This document shows, one piece after another, positions 37,042-46,770 of a DNA stretch of 64,000 bases. Both the position numbers and the translations under genes were made by a program. Source of the stretch: Mesorhizobium amorphae (lineage in GTDB: Bacteria > Pseudomonadota > Alphaproteobacteria > Rhizobiales > Rhizobiaceae); assembly GCF_014843845.1 (NCBI RefSeq), contig NZ_JHQS01000036.1, positions 31,904 to 95,903 on the forward strand, read 5' to 3'. Below the pieces are notes generated by a model. The model did not search any database. It worked only from the letters and a program-made list of their open reading frames with translations, and was not told the origin of the DNA. The first letter of the stretch is position 1. Each line of letters starts with the position of its first letter.

Positions 37042-38415
37042 ATGCTCGCCAATTCCCTGATCGAACTCGACCGCGCCCATCTCATCCATCCGGTCTCCTC
37101 ATACCGCGGCCATGAGGCGCTCGGCGTGCGCGTGCTGAAATCGGCGAAGGGCGCGACCGTGACCGAAGCGTCCGGCCGGCAGCTCGTTGACGGCTTCGCC
37201 GGGCTTTGGTGCGTCAATGCCGGCTACGGCCACGACAGCATCGTCGAGGCGGCGGCCCGGCAGATGCGCGAGCTTCCCTACGCCACCGCCTATTTCGACC
37301 TCGGCTCGGAGCCGGCCATCCGGCTCGCCTCGGAACTGGCAGAGCGCGCGCCCGGGGATCTCAATCACGTCTATTTCACGCTCGGCGGGTCTGATGCGGT
37401 CGACAGCACGATCCGTTTCGTCCGCTACTATTGGAATGCCAGGGGCGAGCCGAAACGCGACCAGTTCATTTCCATCGAGCAGGGTTATCACGGGTCGTCG
37501 GTGGTCGGCGCGGGCCTGACAGCTTTGCCCGCCTTTCACGCCGGTTTTGGCATTCCCTTCGAATGGCAACACAAGATCCCCTCGCCCTATCCCTATCGCA
37601 ACCCGGTAGGCGAGGACGGGAACGCGATCATCGCAGCATCGCTCGCCGCGCTGAAGGCCAAGATCGAGGAGATCGGACCGGAGCGGGTCGCTGCCTTCTA
37701 CGCCGAGCCGATCCAGGGTTCAGGCGGCGTCATCGTCCCGCCGAAGGGATGGATCAAGGCGATCCGCGAGCTCTGCCGCGAGTACGGCATCCTGTTCATC
37801 GCCGACGAGGTAATCACCGGCTTCGGCCGCACGGGGCCCCTGTTCGCCTGCACGGACGAGGACATCGTTCCCGACTTCATGACGACCGCGAAGGGGCTGA
37901 CCTCGGGCTATGTTCCAATGGGCGCCGTGTTCATGACCGATCATGTCTACGACGTCATTGCCGATGGCGCGGGCGCTTCGGCGGTCGGCCACGGCTACAC
38001 CTATTCCGCCCATCCCGTCAGCGCCGCCGTCGCACTCGAGGTGCTGAAGCTCTACGAAGACGGCCTTCTGGAGAATGGCATCAAGGCCGGTGCCCGCCTG
38101 ATGGCGGGGTTGGCGGATCTGCGCGACCACCCGCTCGTCGGCGATGTGCGCGGTCGCGGCATGCTTGCCGCGATCGAACTGGTGGTCGACAAGCAGAAGA
38201 AGACACCACTTCCCGCATCGGCCACGCCCGCGCGGCGCGTCTTCGACAGGGCGTGGGACAACGGCCTCATCATCCGTGCCTTTGCCAACGGGGTTCTCGG
38301 CTATGCTCCCCCGCTCTGCTGCACCGACGACGACATCGACGCGATCATCGAGCGCACGCGCCGGACGCTCGATCAGACGCTGGACGATCCAGATGTGCGC
38401 CAGGCCCTGGCATGA
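37042..38415 (+). CDS. Class III aminotransferase (putrescine/omega-amino acid-pyruvate type)
   Basis: 457 residues. PLP-dependent class III transaminase: GLWCVNAGYGH, the cofactor-ring segment YHGSSVVGAGLT, Asp in LFIADEVITGFGRTG, and the Schiff-base Lys in MTTAKGLTSGY. The overall pattern fits SpuC or omega-amino acid-pyruvate aminotransferases, which move the terminal amino group of a diamine or omega-amino acid to pyruvate and leave a semialdehyde. The semialdehyde would feed the ALDH/GabD-like enzymes at 29.9-33.9 kb. GGAGG precedes the ATG. The gap after it (38416-38652) shows no gene. Confidence 0.93.
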   Translation: MLANSLIELDRAHLIHPVSSYRGHEALGVRVLKSAKGATVTEASGRQLVDGFAGLWCVNAGYGHDSIVEAAARQMRELPYATAYFDLGSEPAIRLASELAERAPGDLNHVYFTLGGSDAVDSTIRFVRYYWNARGEPKRDQFISIEQGYHGSSVVGAGLTALPAFHAGFGIPFEWQHKIPSPYPYRNPVGEDGNAIIAASLAALKAKIEEIGPERVAAFYAEPIQGSGGVIVPPKGWIKAIRELCREYGILFIADEVITGFGRTGPLFACTDEDIVPDFMTTAKGLTSGYVPMGAVFMTDHVYDVIADGAGASAVGHGYTYSAHPVSAAVALEVLKLYEDGLLENGIKAGARLMAGLADLRDHPLVGDVRGRGMLAAIELVVDKQKKTPLPASATPARRVFDRAWDNGLIIRAFANGVLGYAPPLCCTDDDIDAIIERTRRTLDQTLDDPDVRQALA

Positions 38416-38652
38416 CGGGAGACGAATACCGCGTGTTTCGAAATAGCGCCGGGGCAGACGATTTCGCAATTTTGTGCCGCAGCCCTGCGCCTTTTCGGCG
38501 AATCCAGCGCGGGGGAAGTGCCAGACTGCTCTTAAGACAAGGCCAGAAGGCCCGAATTTTCGAGCTTTTGAAAAGGCCGACGCCCCGGACAGCACGGAAT
38601 TTTGTTCTGTTCAGCACCATGCAATTCGACCACGCGCAGAGGAGAGCCAGTC

Positions 38653-39375
38653 TTGGCCAGGGGCTTTAGCGAGTTCAAATACATGACCTTCGACGTCGTC
38701 GGCACGCTGATCGACTTCGAGGGTGGCATTACGACTTGCCTGGCCGGGATTGCCGCCGACGCTGGCGTCTCCATCGATGGCGAAGCCGCGCTGGCCCTGT
38801 ACCGGCAGGCCCGCTACATGCCCGATGCGGGGCTGTTCCCTGACGATCTCGTACGTGTCTACATGGTCATCGCGCCGCAACTCGGCCTGCCGGCCGAGGA
38901 GAAATATGGCGTCCGCCTGCGGGACTCCGCCAGCGCCTGGCAAGGTTTCCCCGACAGCGCGGCGGCATTGGCCGAGCTTGCGAAATCCCACAAGCTGATT
39001 GCCATGACCAATGCCCGGCGCTGGGCGCTCGAACATTTCGAGAAGCAGCTTGGGTTGCCCTTCTTCGCAACGTTCACGGCCGACGACACCGGCACGGAAA
39101 AACCGGACCCGGCGTTTTTCCAGAAGGTCTTCGATTTCGTCGCCGCCCGGGGGGATAGAAAGGACGACATCCTGCATGTCGCGCAGAGCCAGTATCACGA
39201 TATCGGCATATCCCGGGCGCTTGACTTGACCAATTGCTGGATCGAGCGCCGGCATGCGCAGAAGGGCTATGGCGGTACGATCGAGCCGGAGCGCTTCACC
39301 GTGCCGGACTACCACTTCACCTCAATGGCCGCGTTGGCGGCGGCCGTTCGGGAAAGCCTGAAGGAACGAACCTGA
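38653..39375 (+). CDS. HAD hydrolase, haloacid dehalogenase type II (second copy in island)
   Basis: About 240 residues. Motif I is FDVVGTLIDF, with Val in place of the usual Tyr after DxxGT, then IAMTNARRW, Lys in TEKPDPAFFQKVF and the acid-bearing HVAQSQYHDIGISR. It belongs to the same family as the protein at 35205-35873 but is clearly divergent. The start is probably the TTG at 38653 with GAGGAGAG about 8 bases before it, because homology begins there; the frame is open from 38602. It lies 64 bases before the ABC binding-protein gene. Confidence 0.85.
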   Translation: MARGFSEFKYMTFDVVGTLIDFEGGITTCLAGIAADAGVSIDGEAALALYRQARYMPDAGLFPDDLVRVYMVIAPQLGLPAEEKYGVRLRDSASAWQGFPDSAAALAELAKSHKLIAMTNARRWALEHFEKQLGLPFFATFTADDTGTEKPDPAFFQKVFDFVAARGDRKDDILHVAQSQYHDIGISRALDLTNCWIERRHAQKGYGGTIEPERFTVPDYHFTSMAALAAAVRESLKERT

Positions 39376-39439
39376 GCCCAAGCCCGGAAAGCCGCAGCAA
39401 GACGAGCATCCCGACCAAACAAACAGAAAGGGGAATAAC

Positions 39440-41050
39440 ATGACCGACAAGATCACGAACTGGACCAGCGCAGACGATGCCATGGTCGAAAACGCCATTC
39501 GGCGAGGCGCGAGCCGCCGCGAACTTCTCAAGATGCTGTTGGCCGGCGGCGCCGCGGTTGCCGCGGGCAGCGTGGTGCTCGGCCGTGCCACCCAGGCCGT
39601 CGCGGCCGAGCCGGTTTCCGGCGGAAATTTCAAAGCCGCCGGCTGGTCGTCATCGACCGCCGATACGCTTGATCCTGCAAAGGCGTCGCTCTCCACCGAC
39701 TATGTCCGCTGCTGCTCGCTCTACAACCGCCTGACTTTCCTCGACAAGGATGGCGTCACGCAGATGGAGCTGGCCGAGAGCTTCGACAGCAAGGACGCCA
39801 AGACCTGGACCGTGAAGCTGCGCAAGGGCGTCGCGTTCCACGACGGTAAGGACCTCACCGCCGACGACGTCGTCTACTCGCTGAAGCGCCATCTTGATCC
39901 GGCGGTCGGTTCCAAGGTCGCCAAGATCGCCGCCCAGATGTCCGGCTTCAAGGCGGTCGACAAATCGACCGTCGAAATCACGCTCGCCGACCCGAATGCC
40001 GACCTGCCGACCATCCTGGCGCTGCATCACTTCATGATCGTCCAGGACGGCACCACGGACTTCTCCAAGGGCAATGGCACCGGCGCCTTCGTGCTCGAGA
40101 CATTCGAACCGGGCGTCCGGTCGGTTGTCACCAAGAACAAGAACTACTGGAAGTCGGGCAAGCCCTACCTGGACTCCTTCGAATTCATCGCCATCAGCGA
40201 CGACAGCGCCCGCGTCAACGCCCTGCTTTCCGGCGACATTAATTTTGCGGCTGCGATCAATCCGCGCGCGATGAAGCTCATCGGCGGCCAGCAGGGCTTC
40301 GAATTGTCGAAGACGACCTCGGGCAACTACACGGACCTGAACATCCGGCTCGACATGGATCCCGGCAGCAAGGCCGACTTCGTGGCCGGCATGAAGTATC
40401 TCGTCAACCGCGAGCAGATCGTCAAATCGGCATTGCGCGGCCTTGGCGAAATCGGCAACGACCAGCCCGTCTCGCCGGCGAACATCTTCCACAATCCCGA
40501 CGTCAAGCCGAAGGCTTTCGACCCGGACAAGGCGAAGTTCCACTTCCAGAAGGCAGGCCTGCTTGGCCAGTCCATCCCGGTGATCGCTTCCGACGCCGCG
40601 ACCTCGTCGATCGACATGGCGGTGATCATTCAGGCGGCCGGCGCGGATATCGGCATGAAGCTCGACGTCCAGCGTGTCCCGTCCGACGGCTATTGGGACA
40701 ATTACTGGCTCAAGGCGCCGGTCCATTTCGGCAACATCAATCCGCGCCCGACGCCGGACATCCTGTTCTCGCTCCTCTACGCTTCCAACGCGCCGTGGAA
40801 CGAAAGCCAGTACAAGTCCGAGAAGTTCGACAAGCTGCTCATCGAGGCGCGCGGCTCGCTCGATCAGGCCAAGCGCAAGGAAATCTACGGCCAGATGCAG
40901 GCTATGGTCTCCGAGGAAGCCGGCACCATCATCCCGGCCTACATCTCCAACGTGGATGCCCTCTCCAGCAAGGTGAAGGGTTTGGAGGCGAACCCGCTCG
41001 GTGGCATGATGGGGTACGCAATGGCGGAATATCTCTGGCTCGAAGCCTAG
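39440..41050 (+). CDS. ABC importer substrate-binding protein, dipeptide/opine type, Tat signal
   Basis: 536 residues, SBP_bac_5 (DppA/OppA) family. The N-terminus has GASRRELLKMLLAGGAAVAAG, a Tat motif and hydrophobic core, cut near AVAAEPVSGG. Family markers are TWTVKLRKGVAFHDGKDLTADDVVYSLKR and YLVNREQIVKSALRG. AAAGGGG precedes the ATG. It captures a peptide-, opine- or amine-like solute and delivers it to the permeases encoded at 41136-42934. It is first in the four-gene Dpp-type operon. Confidence 0.94.
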   Translation: MTDKITNWTSADDAMVENAIRRGASRRELLKMLLAGGAAVAAGSVVLGRATQAVAAEPVSGGNFKAAGWSSSTADTLDPAKASLSTDYVRCCSLYNRLTFLDKDGVTQMELAESFDSKDAKTWTVKLRKGVAFHDGKDLTADDVVYSLKRHLDPAVGSKVAKIAAQMSGFKAVDKSTVEITLADPNADLPTILALHHFMIVQDGTTDFSKGNGTGAFVLETFEPGVRSVVTKNKNYWKSGKPYLDSFEFIAISDDSARVNALLSGDINFAAAINPRAMKLIGGQQGFELSKTTSGNYTDLNIRLDMDPGSKADFVAGMKYLVNREQIVKSALRGLGEIGNDQPVSPANIFHNPDVKPKAFDPDKAKFHFQKAGLLGQSIPVIASDAATSSIDMAVIIQAAGADIGMKLDVQRVPSDGYWDNYWLKAPVHFGNINPRPTPDILFSLLYASNAPWNESQYKSEKFDKLLIEARGSLDQAKRKEIYGQMQAMVSEEAGTIIPAYISNVDALSSKVKGLEANPLGGMMGYAMAEYLWLEA

Positions 41051-41059
41051 AGGTGCCTG

Positions 41060-41085
41060 CCGGGGGCCGGTCAGCCGGTCCCCGG
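41060..41085 (+). promoter_or_regulatory. Intercistronic stem-loop after the binding-protein gene
   Basis: An 11-bp stem (CCGGGGGCCGG with CCGGTCCCCGG, one G-T wobble) and a TCAG loop begin 10 bases after the stop codon. No T-run follows. It probably raises binding-protein message level relative to the downstream permease genes (inference). Confidence 0.6.
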
Positions 41086-41135
41086 TACTGCCTTGCGCAA
41101 GATTGTTGGCCCGACGCAACCGCAGGAGCGCTTCC

Positions 41136-42086
41136 ATGAAGTCTGGGGTTCTAAACCTCGTGCTGAAGCGGCTGGGGATCGCAGCCGTCACGCTTTTGAT
41201 CGTCATGTTCGCCGTGTTTTTCGCCACCAGCATGCTGCCTGGCGACACCGCATCGATCCTGCTCGGCCAGGCGGCGACTCCTGAAGCCGTTGCCGGCCTG
41301 CGCGAGGCCATGCATCTCAACGATCCAGCAATCCTGCGCTTCCTGCGCTGGCTTTTTGGCTTACTTCACGGCGACCTCGGCACCTCCTACGCCAACGAGA
41401 TGCCAGTCGCGACGCTGATAGGCGGGCGCCTGGTCAACACCATGAAGCTCGCCGGCATCACCACGCTGCTCTCGGTGCCGCTGGCGCTGACGCTCGGCAT
41501 CACCGCCGCGATGCTGCGTGGCTCTGTTTACGACCGCACCGTCACCATTCTTACGATCGGCGTTATCTCGGTGCCGGAATTCATGGTCGCGACACTCGCG
41601 GTCCTGCTCTTCGCCGTCTATCTCAAATGGCTGCCGGCGCTGTCCTCGGTCAACGAGGCGCATTCGCTGACCGACCTTGTGCGCATCTATGCAATGCCCG
41701 TAATCACGCTCACCTTCGTCATCTCCGCCCAGATGATCCGCATGACGCGCGCCGCGGTGATCGAGACGCTCTCCACGCCTTATGTGGAGATGGCGCTCCT
41801 CAAAGGTGCCTCGCGCAGCCGAATGGTCCTGAGGCATGCGCTTCCGAACGCTCTCGGGCCGATCGTCAATGCGGTCGCGCTTTCGCTGTCCTATCTGGTC
41901 GGCGGCGTCATCATCGTCGAGACGATCTTCAACTATCCCGGCATCGCCAAGCTGATGGTCGATGCCGTCGCGACCCGCGACCTGCCGCTGATACAGAGCT
42001 GCGCGATGATCTTCTGCCTCGGCTATCTCTTCCTGATCACGGCCGCCGACATCGTCGCCATCATGTCCAACCCGAGGCTCAGATGA
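41136..42086 (+). CDS. ABC importer permease, DppB type
   Basis: 316 residues with about six membrane helices. DppB-family markers are FFATSMLPGDTA, GDLGTSYANEMPV and the ATPase-contact loop YVEMALLKGASRSRMVLRHALPNA. The ATG at 41136 has AGGAG 8 bases before it; the frame is open a little further upstream. Its stop overlaps the next permease start (ATGA). It forms half of the channel for the solute bound by the preceding protein. Confidence 0.94.
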   Translation: MKSGVLNLVLKRLGIAAVTLLIVMFAVFFATSMLPGDTASILLGQAATPEAVAGLREAMHLNDPAILRFLRWLFGLLHGDLGTSYANEMPVATLIGGRLVNTMKLAGITTLLSVPLALTLGITAAMLRGSVYDRTVTILTIGVISVPEFMVATLAVLLFAVYLKWLPALSSVNEAHSLTDLVRIYAMPVITLTFVISAQMIRMTRAAVIETLSTPYVEMALLKGASRSRMVLRHALPNALGPIVNAVALSLSYLVGGVIIVETIFNYPGIAKLMVDAVATRDLPLIQSCAMIFCLGYLFLITAADIVAIMSNPRLR

Positions 42087-42934
42087 CGATAGCGCGCGCG
42101 ACAACCTCCCGACGGTCCTTCCTGGGCCATAGCTACAGCCTCGTGGGCGTCGTGGCCGCGCTGGTCATCCTGGCGTGGACGCTCGTCGCAATCTTGGCGC
42201 CCTACGTCATTCCCCATTCGATCGGCGACATTGTCGACGACGACTATTTCGGCCCGATGCGCCAGGGACTGTGGCTCGGCTCGGACTATCTGGGGCGTGA
42301 TATGCTCTCGCGAGTTCTGATGGGCGCCCGCTACACCGTCGGCATATCGCTCGCCGCCGTCTCCATCGCCTGTTTCTCGGGCGTCGTGCTGGGGATGATC
42401 GCGGCCGTCACCGGTGGCTGGCTCGACACCTGCCTCAGCCGCTTCCTGGACGCCATGAACTCCATCCCCAGCAAGCTGTTCGGCCTTGTGGTCGTCGCTG
42501 CGGTCGGCTCGTCGATCCCGGTGCTGATCCTGACGCTCGCCGTTATCTATATCCCCGGCGCCTACCGCTTCGCGCGCGCGCTCGCCGTCAACATCAACAC
42601 CATGGACTTCATCACCGTCGCCCGTGTCCGTGGCGAGAGCACCGCCTACCTCATCGGGTCCGAGATCCTGCCCAACATCATCCGCCCGGTGCTGGCCGAC
42701 TTCGGCCTGCGCTTCGTCTTCATCGTGCTTTTGCTCTCCGGCCTGTCCTTCCTTGGACTCGGTCTCCAGCCGCCGCTCGCCGACTGGGGCGCGCTGGTGC
42801 GCGAGAACATCGGCGGCCTGCCCTTCGCGGCCCCCGCCGTCATCGTGCCGTCGCTGGCAATCGCCAGCCTCACCATCAGCGTCAACCTGCTGATCGACAA
42901 CCTGCCGCAGAAAATCAGGGACCGGGACGCATGA
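42083..42934 (+). CDS. ABC importer permease, DppC type
   Basis: 283 residues with about six membrane helices. The N-terminal cytoplasmic lead is followed by LGSDYLGRDMLSRVLMGAR, the DppC hallmark, and the contact loop FITVARVRGESTAYLIGSEILPN. It overlaps the genes on both sides by ATGA, so the permeases and ATPase are translationally coupled. Confidence 0.94.
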   Translation: MTIARATTSRRSFLGHSYSLVGVVAALVILAWTLVAILAPYVIPHSIGDIVDDDYFGPMRQGLWLGSDYLGRDMLSRVLMGARYTVGISLAAVSIACFSGVVLGMIAAVTGGWLDTCLSRFLDAMNSIPSKLFGLVVVAAVGSSIPVLILTLAVIYIPGAYRFARALAVNINTMDFITVARVRGESTAYLIGSEILPNIIRPVLADFGLRFVFIVLLLSGLSFLGLGLQPPLADWGALVRENIGGLPFAAPAVIVPSLAIASLTISVNLLIDNLPQKIRDRDA

Positions 42935-44586
42935 GCAATCTCGTCGAGGTCAGGAACCTGCGGATCGAGGCGAAGACCGACGCCGGGCGGCTTGTCGAAA
43001 TCATCAAGGGCGTCAGCCTCGACATCGCCGACGGCGAGATCGTCGCCCTGATCGGCGAAAGCGGCTCCGGCAAGACGACGGTGGCGCTTTCGCTCATGGG
43101 CTATGCGCGGCCCGGCTGCCGGATCACCGGCGGCGAGATCAATGTTAGCGGCAGGAACATGGCTGCCCTTTCCGAAAAGGAACGCGCCAGGCTGCGCGGC
43201 ACCGACATTGCCTACGTTCCGCAAAGTGCCGCTGCCTCCTTCAACCCCTCATCCACGATCATGGAGCAGGTCATCGAGGTCACACGGATCCACAAGCTGA
43301 TGCCGCCAGAGCGGGCCCGCCAGCGCGCGGTCGAGCTGTTCAGGGCCTTGTCGCTGCCGGATCCGGAAGGAATCGGCGCCCGTTATCCGCACCAGGTTTC
43401 GGGCGGGCAATTGCAGCGGCTGTCGGCGGCCATGGCGCTCATCAGCGATCCCAAGCTGGTCATCTTCGACGAGCCGACGACGGCACTCGACGTGACGACG
43501 CAGATCGACGTGCTGAAGGCCTTCAAGTCGGTCATGAGGGCGGGCGGGGTAGCGGGTGTCTACGTCTCTCACGACCTCGCGGTCGTTGCGCAGATCGCCG
43601 ACCGCATCGTGGTGCTGAAAGGCGGCGAAGTGCAGGAGACCGGCACTACGGCGGCTATCCTTTCGGCTGCCCAACATCCCTACACGCGCGAACTGCTGGC
43701 CGCCTTCGAACCGAAGCCGCGACAAGCGCATGCGGACGCGGATGCCGGGACAAAGCAGCTGCTGCGCATCGACAATGTGACGGCAGGTTATGGCGCGGTG
43801 CGGGCTGACGGACTGCCACTTATCCGCGCGGTCGATTCCGTCAGCCTGGTCGTCGAGAAGGGGCGCAATCTCGGCGTCATCGGCGAATCCGGCTGCGGAA
43901 AATCGACGCTGGCGCGCGTCATCGCCGGCATCCATCCGGCGGCGGCCGGCGACATCGTATTCGACGGCAAGGAACTGCAGCGTGCCGCCAGGAAACGCAG
44001 CCAGGACCAGCTACGCGAGATGCAGATCGTGTTCCAGTACGCCGATACCGCGCTCAATCCGGCGAAGCCCGTGGAGGACATCATCTCCCGCCCGCTGGCC
44101 TTCTATCACCGGCTAGACAGGCAGGCGCGCTCGAAGCGCGTCGACGAGTTGCTCGATATGGTGCGCCTGCCGAGAACGCTGCGCTACCGGCACCCATCGG
44201 AGCTTTCGGGCGGCCAGAAGCAGCGGGTGAACTTCGCGCGCGCCCTGGCCGCCAACCCCAAGCTCATCATCTGCGACGAAATCACCTCGGCCCTCGACAC
44301 GGTGGTGGCGGCGGCCGTGATCGAGCTGCTCAAGGAGCTGCAGCGCGAACTGGGACTCTCCTACATCTTCATCAGCCACGACCTCTCCGTCGTCGAGGCC
44401 ATCTGCGACGAGATCATGGTTATGTACAACGGGGAGCGGGTGGAGCAGATCACGCCCGACAAGCTGAAGGCGCCCACCCACCCCTATTCCAAGCTTCTGT
44501 TCTCCTCAGTGCCGAAGCTCGACCCGACCTGGCTCGACGGCCTCGTCCGCGACCCCGAGCTCGTCAGCCAGTACGGCCATCGCTAG
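42931..44586 (+). CDS. ABC importer ATPase, fused DppD-DppF
   Basis: 551 residues with two full ATPase domains. Domain 1 has Walker A GESGSGKTT (about residue 38), signature VSGGQLQRL and Walker B VIFDEPTTALD. Domain 2 has Walker A GESGCGKST, signature LSGGQKQRV and Walker B IICDEITSALD, where Ile replaces the usual Pro. Both have the switch His (VSHDLAVV, ISHDLSVV). Fusion of the D and F subunits is common in Hyphomicrobiales. It ends 36 bases from the convergent demethylase-like gene. Confidence 0.94.
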   Translation: MSNLVEVRNLRIEAKTDAGRLVEIIKGVSLDIADGEIVALIGESGSGKTTVALSLMGYARPGCRITGGEINVSGRNMAALSEKERARLRGTDIAYVPQSAAASFNPSSTIMEQVIEVTRIHKLMPPERARQRAVELFRALSLPDPEGIGARYPHQVSGGQLQRLSAAMALISDPKLVIFDEPTTALDVTTQIDVLKAFKSVMRAGGVAGVYVSHDLAVVAQIADRIVVLKGGEVQETGTTAAILSAAQHPYTRELLAAFEPKPRQAHADADAGTKQLLRIDNVTAGYGAVRADGLPLIRAVDSVSLVVEKGRNLGVIGESGCGKSTLARVIAGIHPAAAGDIVFDGKELQRAARKRSQDQLREMQIVFQYADTALNPAKPVEDIISRPLAFYHRLDRQARSKRVDELLDMVRLPRTLRYRHPSELSGGQKQRVNFARALAANPKLIICDEITSALDTVVAAAVIELLKELQRELGLSYIFISHDLSVVEAICDEIMVMYNGERVEQITPDKLKAPTHPYSKLLFSSVPKLDPTWLDGLVRDPELVSQYGHR

Positions 44587-44622
44587 GGCAATTCCATGAA
44601 AAGCGTGTAGCTTTCGCCTGGT

Positions 44623-46698
44623 CTACAATTGCGAGCAGAGCCGGTAGGCTTCATAGATCGACGAGTAGATGTCCCTGCTGGCAACTGCGTCTCCAATGCG
44701 ATGTAGGACGAACGATCCGGCAACTTGGGGCCTATCGTCCCCCTCGGTCCGCGCTCCCGTCATGAGCGCGATGTCCGTGACGCCGTTGTTGGCGGAGCGG
44801 ATGCGCAATTCCTGGTAGATATCCTCAATGGGTATCGTGCCGCGCTCGACAATGAGTTGGGCTGTCGTCATTTCCGTTTCGGTACCGGTAAGCTCATGCC
44901 GGAACCTGGCGGCGATTCCGTTGCCCTGGCGCGCTGCCTTGATCAGGCGCAGGTCGCCGACAACCCGGATGCCAAGTTCCGAAGCGCGATTGCGGAAGCT
45001 CACCCGGTCCGGATAGGGTGTTTCGAACGCCAGCGTGTCGTCCGCTGTGGCCAGGCTGACCACGTGCCCCAGGCGAGCAAGATGCAGGGCGCAGGAAATC
45101 GCGGCCTGGCGTCCAGTCTCATCGTAGATGAGCAAATCGTCCTTCGCCGGCACGACCCCGGTCAAGACGTCCCAGACACTGTCGCAATGCTCAGCGCCGT
45201 CCAGCCATTCCATGTCCGGAATGCCGCCGGTGGCGACGATGACCGCGTCCGGTTTCCCGGCCAGGACGACCTCCGCGTCCGCATAGGTGTTGAGGCGGAC
45301 TTCCACGCCAAGGCGGGCGAGTTCGTCGGCGCGCCAGTCGACTATGCCGATAAGATCCTTGCGGTCGAACGCGGAGGCGGCGACGAGCACCTGTCCACCC
45401 AGCCGCGCTCCGGCCTCGAGCAGGCTCACCTTGTGTCCGCGCTCGGCGGCGACCCTTGCCGCTTCCATCCCGCCAGGACCGCCACCGACAACGACCACTC
45501 GTTTCGGCGTTTCGGCCCTCGCGATCGTATGGCTGATGATCGTTTCATGGCCGCTGGCCGGATTGTGGATGCACTGCACCTTCTTGTACAGGCAGTAGGA
45601 TGCGCCGACGCACGGGCGAATGCGTTCTTCCTCTCCCCGCATCACCTTGTTGACGATATGCGGGTCGGCGATATGCGCCCGCGTCATGCCGACCAGATCG
45701 ACAAGGTTTTCGCGGATCGCATGCCTGGCCGTGGCAACGTCCCTGATGGCGGCGGCATGAATGACGGGCAGTCTGGTTTGCCGCTTGAACACTCCGACCA
45801 GCGGCAGAAACGGCGCGCTCTTCGTGAACATGCCGGGCATGTTCTGCTCGGCCAGGGACAGATCGGTGTCCATGCGACCGACGATGCAGTTGAAGAAATC
45901 GACATGGCCTTCCCGCTCGAACAGCCTGGCGAAGGCAAGGCACTCCTCGAAATCCGAGCCGTCTTCGGCCGCCTCGTCGATGACGAACCGGATGCCGACG
46001 GCGAAGTCATCACCGACCGCGCGGCGGATCGCCTCGTGGACCATCAGGCCGAAGCGGGCGCGGTTTTCAAGTGAGCCGCCGAAGGCATCCGTGCGTCTGT
46101 TGGTTCTGCGCGACAGGAATTGCCCGATCAGATGGCCGCCGGTGACGGTCTCGATGCCGTCCAGACCGCCGTCCCGGCAGCGCCTGGCGGCGCTGGCGTA
46201 ATCCTTGACGATCCTATCGATGTCCGCGCCGTCCATCTCCTTCGGGAAATTCCGGTTTCGTGTCTCCCGCACGCGCGACGGCGCCACCGGCGGAAGCCAG
46301 TTTCCGGCATAGGCGGTGGCGCGCCGGCCAAGATGTGAGACCTGGCACATCACGGCCGCACCGTGGCGATGGATACGCTGCGATAGCGACTGGAGATGCA
46401 GGACGATGCGATCGCTCGAAAGGTCCAACTGGCCGCCGCCCCAGCTCGAATCGGGCGAAGTCATCGCCGAGCCGCCAGCCATGGTCATCGCCAGGCCGCC
46501 GCGGGCTTTCTCCTCATGATAGCGCTGGTAGCGTTCGAGCGGCAGGCCGCCTTCGTCCAGCATCGAGGCATGGCTGGTGCTGACGACGCGGTTGCGCAGC
46601 GTCAGACCCTTGAGCCGAAATGGCTGAAGGAGCGGATCGCCGGATGTATCGCTCGCTTGGGACGCTGCTATGCTCACGTTCTGCTCCACCCCATTCAT
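44623..46698 (-). CDS. Trimethylamine dehydrogenase-like FMN/FAD oxidoreductase (putative N-demethylase)
   Basis: 691 residues. An Old-Yellow-Enzyme barrel fills residues 1 to about 350 (NRVVSTSHAS, CQVSHLGRR, GGHLIGQFLSRRTNRRTDAFGGS). An iron-sulfur segment and an FAD/NAD module (VVVVGGGPGGMEAARVA, near residue 415) follow. Aligned by register with trimethylamine dehydrogenase, the cysteines are 363, 369 and 376; the position of its second cysteine is Ala366 and the loop to the last one is short. Relatives demethylate N-methylated amines, including N-methylproline in betaine pathways. The gene is divergent from the LysR gene at 46771, its likely regulator. Confidence 0.88.
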   Translation of the reverse strand: MNGVEQNVSIAASQASDTSGDPLLQPFRLKGLTLRNRVVSTSHASMLDEGGLPLERYQRYHEEKARGGLAMTMAGGSAMTSPDSSWGGGQLDLSSDRIVLHLQSLSQRIHRHGAAVMCQVSHLGRRATAYAGNWLPPVAPSRVRETRNRNFPKEMDGADIDRIVKDYASAARRCRDGGLDGIETVTGGHLIGQFLSRRTNRRTDAFGGSLENRARFGLMVHEAIRRAVGDDFAVGIRFVIDEAAEDGSDFEECLAFARLFEREGHVDFFNCIVGRMDTDLSLAEQNMPGMFTKSAPFLPLVGVFKRQTRLPVIHAAAIRDVATARHAIRENLVDLVGMTRAHIADPHIVNKVMRGEEERIRPCVGASYCLYKKVQCIHNPASGHETIISHTIARAETPKRVVVVGGGPGGMEAARVAAERGHKVSLLEAGARLGGQVLVAASAFDRKDLIGIVDWRADELARLGVEVRLNTYADAEVVLAGKPDAVIVATGGIPDMEWLDGAEHCDSVWDVLTGVVPAKDDLLIYDETGRQAAISCALHLARLGHVVSLATADDTLAFETPYPDRVSFRNRASELGIRVVGDLRLIKAARQGNGIAARFRHELTGTETEMTTAQLIVERGTIPIEDIYQELRIRSANNGVTDIALMTGARTEGDDRPQVAGSFVLHRIGDAVASRDIYSSIYEAYRLCSQL

Positions 46699-46770
46699 GA
46701 GAGTTATAGTTCGCCATTTTCGGGACTTCAGAAAGCTTGAAAATTGTTGGGGTCGCTATACGCTGAGCGT

